From Acidimicrobiales bacterium (lineage in GTDB: Bacteria; Actinomycetota; Acidimicrobiia; Acidimicrobiales; Ilumatobacteraceae), in the NCBI GenBank assembly GCA_030828465.1, contig JAURCL010000010.1:1-50380 (forward strand): a stretch of DNA of 50,380 nt, in the 5' to 3' direction. The position numbers were made by a program, and so were the translations under genes. Of this stretch, positions 48,406-50,380 are shown piece by piece (within the stretch, counting starts at the first letter, position 1; each line of letters opens with the position of its first letter). The notes under the pieces are model-generated. The model saw only the letters and a program-made list of their open reading frames with translations. It did no database searches and had not been told where the DNA came from.

Positions 48406-48777
48406 TCAACTGGGGGAGTTGTCGCCGTCGGCGAGCTGAGCGCGAACATCATCCATGTCGAGTTCGCGCACCTGGCGGATGAGGTCGTCGAGCGCCCCCT
48501 TCGGCAGGGCGCCGGGCTGCGCGAAGAGTTGGATGCCGTCGCGGAAGATCATCACCGTTGGGATCGACATGATGCCGAGCGATCCGGCGAGCTGTTGTTC
48601 GGCCTCGGTGTTGACCTTGGCGAACGTGACGTCGGGGTTCTCCGTTGCGGCTTCCTCGAAGATCGGGCCGAACATCTTGCAGGGACCACACCACTCGGCC
48701 CAGAAGTCGACGAGGGTGATGCCGTCGGCGGTGACGGTGCTCTCGAAGTTGTCGAGTGTGAGTTCGGTGGTGCTCAT
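48406..48777 (-). CDS. trxA: Thioredoxin
   Basis: The 123-residue protein has the active site FWAEWCGPCKMFGPIFEEAA (Cys30 and Cys33) and the cis-Pro loop GIMSIPTVMIF, the full thioredoxin fold, and a 15-residue acidic extension at the C-terminus (DMDDVRAQLADGDNSPS). It is a cytoplasmic disulfide reductase. The start at 48777 gives the standard N-terminus (TELTLDNFESTV); AGGA lies 8-11 nt upstream. The 157-nt divergent gap to the bL37 gene likely carries its promoter, which I cannot place with confidence. Confidence 0.95.
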   Translation of the reverse strand: MSTTELTLDNFESTVTADGITLVDFWAEWCGPCKMFGPIFEEAATENPDVTFAKVNTEAEQQLAGSLGIMSIPTVMIFRDGIQLFAQPGALPKGALDDLIRQVRELDMDDVRAQLADGDNSPS

Positions 48778-48920
48778 AGCGATGTCCTGACGTTGATTTC
48801 GTTCGATTTGGCCGGCTGGGGGCGAGTCGGCGAGGAGAACAACGCCGAGGACGTCCGGACTATTCCGGGCGATGATTCGCACCCCTGGATCGAGCCGGTT
48901 GCGACCAACGGACACCCCCG

Positions 48921-48926
48921 TAGACT
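48921..48926 (+). promoter_or_regulatory. -10 box, bL37 gene (leaderless)
   Basis: TAGACT lies 8 nt before the ATG at 48935, with no Shine-Dalgarno sequence. Confidence 0.45.
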
Positions 48927-48934
48927 CCGCGGCT

Positions 48935-49021
48935 ATGTCGAAGAAGACCAAGAAGCGCAAGGCGCGCCTGCGTCGCTCGAAGGCGAACCACGGCAAGCGC
49001 CCGAACATGGGTCGCGGCTGA
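48935..49021 (+). CDS. Large ribosomal subunit protein bL37
   Basis: The 28-residue basic protein reads MSKKTKKRKARLRRSK and ends ANHGKRPNMGRG. The ANHGKRPN end is the signature I associate with bL37, a tiny protein of the large subunit seen in mycobacterial ribosome structures and conserved in actinobacteria. It lies below the cut-off of most gene callers. It has its own leaderless-type promoter and is divergent from trxA. Confidence 0.82.
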   Translation: MSKKTKKRKARLRRSKANHGKRPNMGRG

Positions 49022-49058
49022 CGCCGCCCCTCGGTCTCCTGCTCGACGTGTCACGGCC

Positions 49059-49667
49059 GTGACCGCACGGCTGAGTCATCTCTCCCTTCCGGGTTCCCCG
49101 GATGCTTGGGACTTGCTGGTCCCCGATTGGTTGCGCTCGTCTGATGGGCGACTCAGTCTGCGTGGCCCCGACCTCGTGTGGCCTGAACCGCCCGGGGAGC
49201 ATCTCGGATGGGTGTTCGACGCCGAGTCAGGTCCGGCGGCCTGCGACGGCATTCCGGTCGGGTACTCGCCCGCTGGAGAAGTTGAGGGGCACTCTCTCGG
49301 CGGACTCGGGTATGTCGATCACATCGTCATCACCACCGACTCAATCGAGCGCACCTCAGCCGCCATCGAGGCGCTCACTGGCGAGGGATTGAGGAGGATC
49401 CGGGAGACGGCCGACGTGCGGCAGGGATTCCACCGTCTCGGACCCGGGGGCACGATTCTTGAGTTGGTGGAGCGCGCCGGCGTCGCCACCGCGCTGTGGG
49501 GGTTCGTGCTGACGGTGCCTGACCTCGATGAGGTGGTCGCTGCCGGAGGAGATCTGGTTTCTCCCGCGCGCGACGCGGTCCAACCGGGCCGGCGGATCGC
49601 GGCTGTCGACCGGCGCGCGGGTCTCGGGACCGCGGTGGCGTTCATGACCCCAGAGCCTGCTGCCTGA
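49059..49667 (+). CDS. VOC-superfamily (glyoxalase-like) protein
   Basis: The 202-residue protein starts at GTG 49059. Residues about 78-200 contain one VOC module pair: GLGYVDHIVITTDSIERTSAAIEALTGEG (typical first strand and helix with a metal-type His in DHIVI), RRIRETADVRQGFHRLGPGGTILELVE (Glu at strand end), and VLTVPDLDEVVAAGG with a late TAVAFMTP strand. The first 75 residues are less clear and may be a degenerate partner half. The substrate is unknown. It follows bL37 by 37 nt. Confidence 0.8.
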   Translation: MTARLSHLSLPGSPDAWDLLVPDWLRSSDGRLSLRGPDLVWPEPPGEHLGWVFDAESGPAACDGIPVGYSPAGEVEGHSLGGLGYVDHIVITTDSIERTSAAIEALTGEGLRRIRETADVRQGFHRLGPGGTILELVERAGVATALWGFVLTVPDLDEVVAAGGDLVSPARDAVQPGRRIAAVDRRAGLGTAVAFMTPEPAA

Positions 49668-49697
49668 CGGTGAACCGCCGGCCGGCAACGCCGTCGA

Positions 49698-49703
49698 TAG
49701 CGT
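49698..49703 (+). promoter_or_regulatory. -10 box, lipoprotein transpeptidase gene (leaderless)
   Basis: TAGCGT lies 8 nt before the ATG at 49712. Confidence 0.45.
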
Positions 49704-49711
49704 TTCGATGC

Positions 49712-50380
49712 ATGGAACGGCGTCTTCTGCTGCTCCTCGCCGGGCTCGTGGTGAGTTCCTGCTCGTCGGGTGATGTCACGGACCCCGTCGCCGAGGCCGC
49801 GGATGCCCCGGTGACGAGCGCGGTCGAGCCGGTCGATGAGTCGACGGTCGGCACGTCGACCACACCATCCACCACACCATCCACCACCTCGACCACGAGC
49901 ACCGTGCCCGAGCCCGTTGTCGAGCCCGGCGACTGCTCGATCTCGTCGACGCTCGTGAAGGGTGCCGTGTCTGAGGAGGTGCTCTGCATCGAGCGGCACC
50001 TCTGGGCCGCCGGCTACTTCTCAGGTGAGCCCGACGACGTGTTCAACACCGAGACAGCCCAGGCCGTGCTCGACTACCAGGCCAACAACAACCTGATCGT
50101 CGACGGGATCGCCGGACAGCAGACCTCGGAGAACCTCGGCCTCTGGGTGACGCCGCCACCACCCGAGCCTGATCCCGAGACCTGCGCCGACATCGACAAC
50201 GGCTCGGTTATCGACCGCGAGTTCCAGCGGTCATGGCTGTGCTCCGAGGGCGAGATCATCCACGTCTTCCCGATCACGACCGCTTGGAACCAGCCCGATC
50301 CAGCTGACTACCGAGTCCTCGAGAAAGACATGGAGGCCTCGTCGATCGAGACCGGCTCGTACACCGAGATGACCCACTTC
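49712..50380 (+). CDS. Lipoprotein with peptidoglycan-binding domain and probable L,D-transpeptidase domain, partial
   Basis: There are 223 codons in frame to the right edge. The signal peptide has lipobox VSSC (Cys17). Residues 18-75 are a Thr/Ser/Pro stalk containing the direct repeat TTPSTTPSTT. Residues about 85-145 (SEEVLCIERHLWAAGYFSGE, DVFNTETAQAVLDYQANNNL, VDGIAGQQTSENLGLW) form a PG_binding_1 domain. From about 160, EFQRSWLCSEGEIIHVFPITTA then YRVLEKD and SYTEMTHF resemble the start of a YkuD fold; the catalytic HxnSHGC lies beyond the window. It probably acts in cell-wall cross-linking. Confidence 0.8.
   Translation, partial: MERRLLLLLAGLVVSSCSSGDVTDPVAEAADAPVTSAVEPVDESTVGTSTTPSTTPSTTSTTSTVPEPVVEPGDCSISSTLVKGAVSEEVLCIERHLWAAGYFSGEPDDVFNTETAQAVLDYQANNNLIVDGIAGQQTSENLGLWVTPPPPEPDPETCADIDNGSVIDREFQRSWLCSEGEIIHVFPITTAWNQPDPADYRVLEKDMEASSIETGSYTEMTHF

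Noticed and set aside
1-50380. Mobile elements, prophage or defence islands
   Set aside because: No transposase, integrase, phage structural or restriction genes and no terminal repeats are visible; gene content and composition are uniform.

Overview
This window is high-GC, gene-dense chromosomal DNA from an actinobacterium. I place it, by inference, in the Acidimicrobiia or a close relative. The evidence is: a fused E1o/E2o 2-oxoglutarate decarboxylase (Kgd); NucS-type mismatch endonuclease; a DUF6777-like surface protein; the tiny actinobacterial ribosomal proteins bS22 and bL37; Thr/Pro-rich linkers in exported proteins; and many apparently leaderless genes. I see no insertion sequence, prophage, CRISPR array or rRNA. 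One tRNA is present. No stretch over 300 bases lacks a gene.

Layout. 1-5.1 kb: a partial lipoprotein and a 1408-residue membrane-anchored modular surface protein. 5.2-11.7 kb: small membrane, PH-like and hotdog proteins, a methyltransferase/MFS pair, an NfeD/slipin pair, an SDR and an SCO6745-like protein. 11.7-17.6 kb: manA, nucS, an ABC1 kinase, cysQ and ettA, all on the minus strand. 17.6-24.6 kb: two non-heme iron dioxygenases, an EamA transporter, kgd and a HAD phosphatase. 24.7-32.6 kb: a PIN/NYN nuclease with an S1-like domain and a histone-H1-like tail, exonuclease III, a UvrD-HRDC helicase, an alpha/beta hydrolase, and an operon of AMACR-type CoA racemase, histidine phosphatase, lipoprotein and membrane protein.

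32.6-44.3 kb holds the conserved actinobacterial housekeeping block on the minus strand: metG, tatD, a small RlpA-like protein (where rpfB often sits), ksgA, ispE, tRNA-Gln, glmU, prs, rplY, pth, mfd. bS22 lies inside it on the plus strand. 44.3-50.4 kb: a thioesterase, HAD-IB phosphatase, rsmI, DUF192, ychF, trxA, bL37, a VOC protein and a partial L,D-transpeptidase-like lipoprotein.

The most notable observations are: a recurrent TAnnnT box 6-9 nt before start codons on both strands (20 genes), which implies widespread leaderless transcription and helps fix starts; tRNA-Gln ending one base before the glmU start codon; a GlmU that stops inside its left-handed beta-helix without an acetyltransferase active site; the PIN/S1/H1-like fusion; the stacked cysteine-paired modules of the large surface protein; and three tandem hairpins between trxA and ychF.
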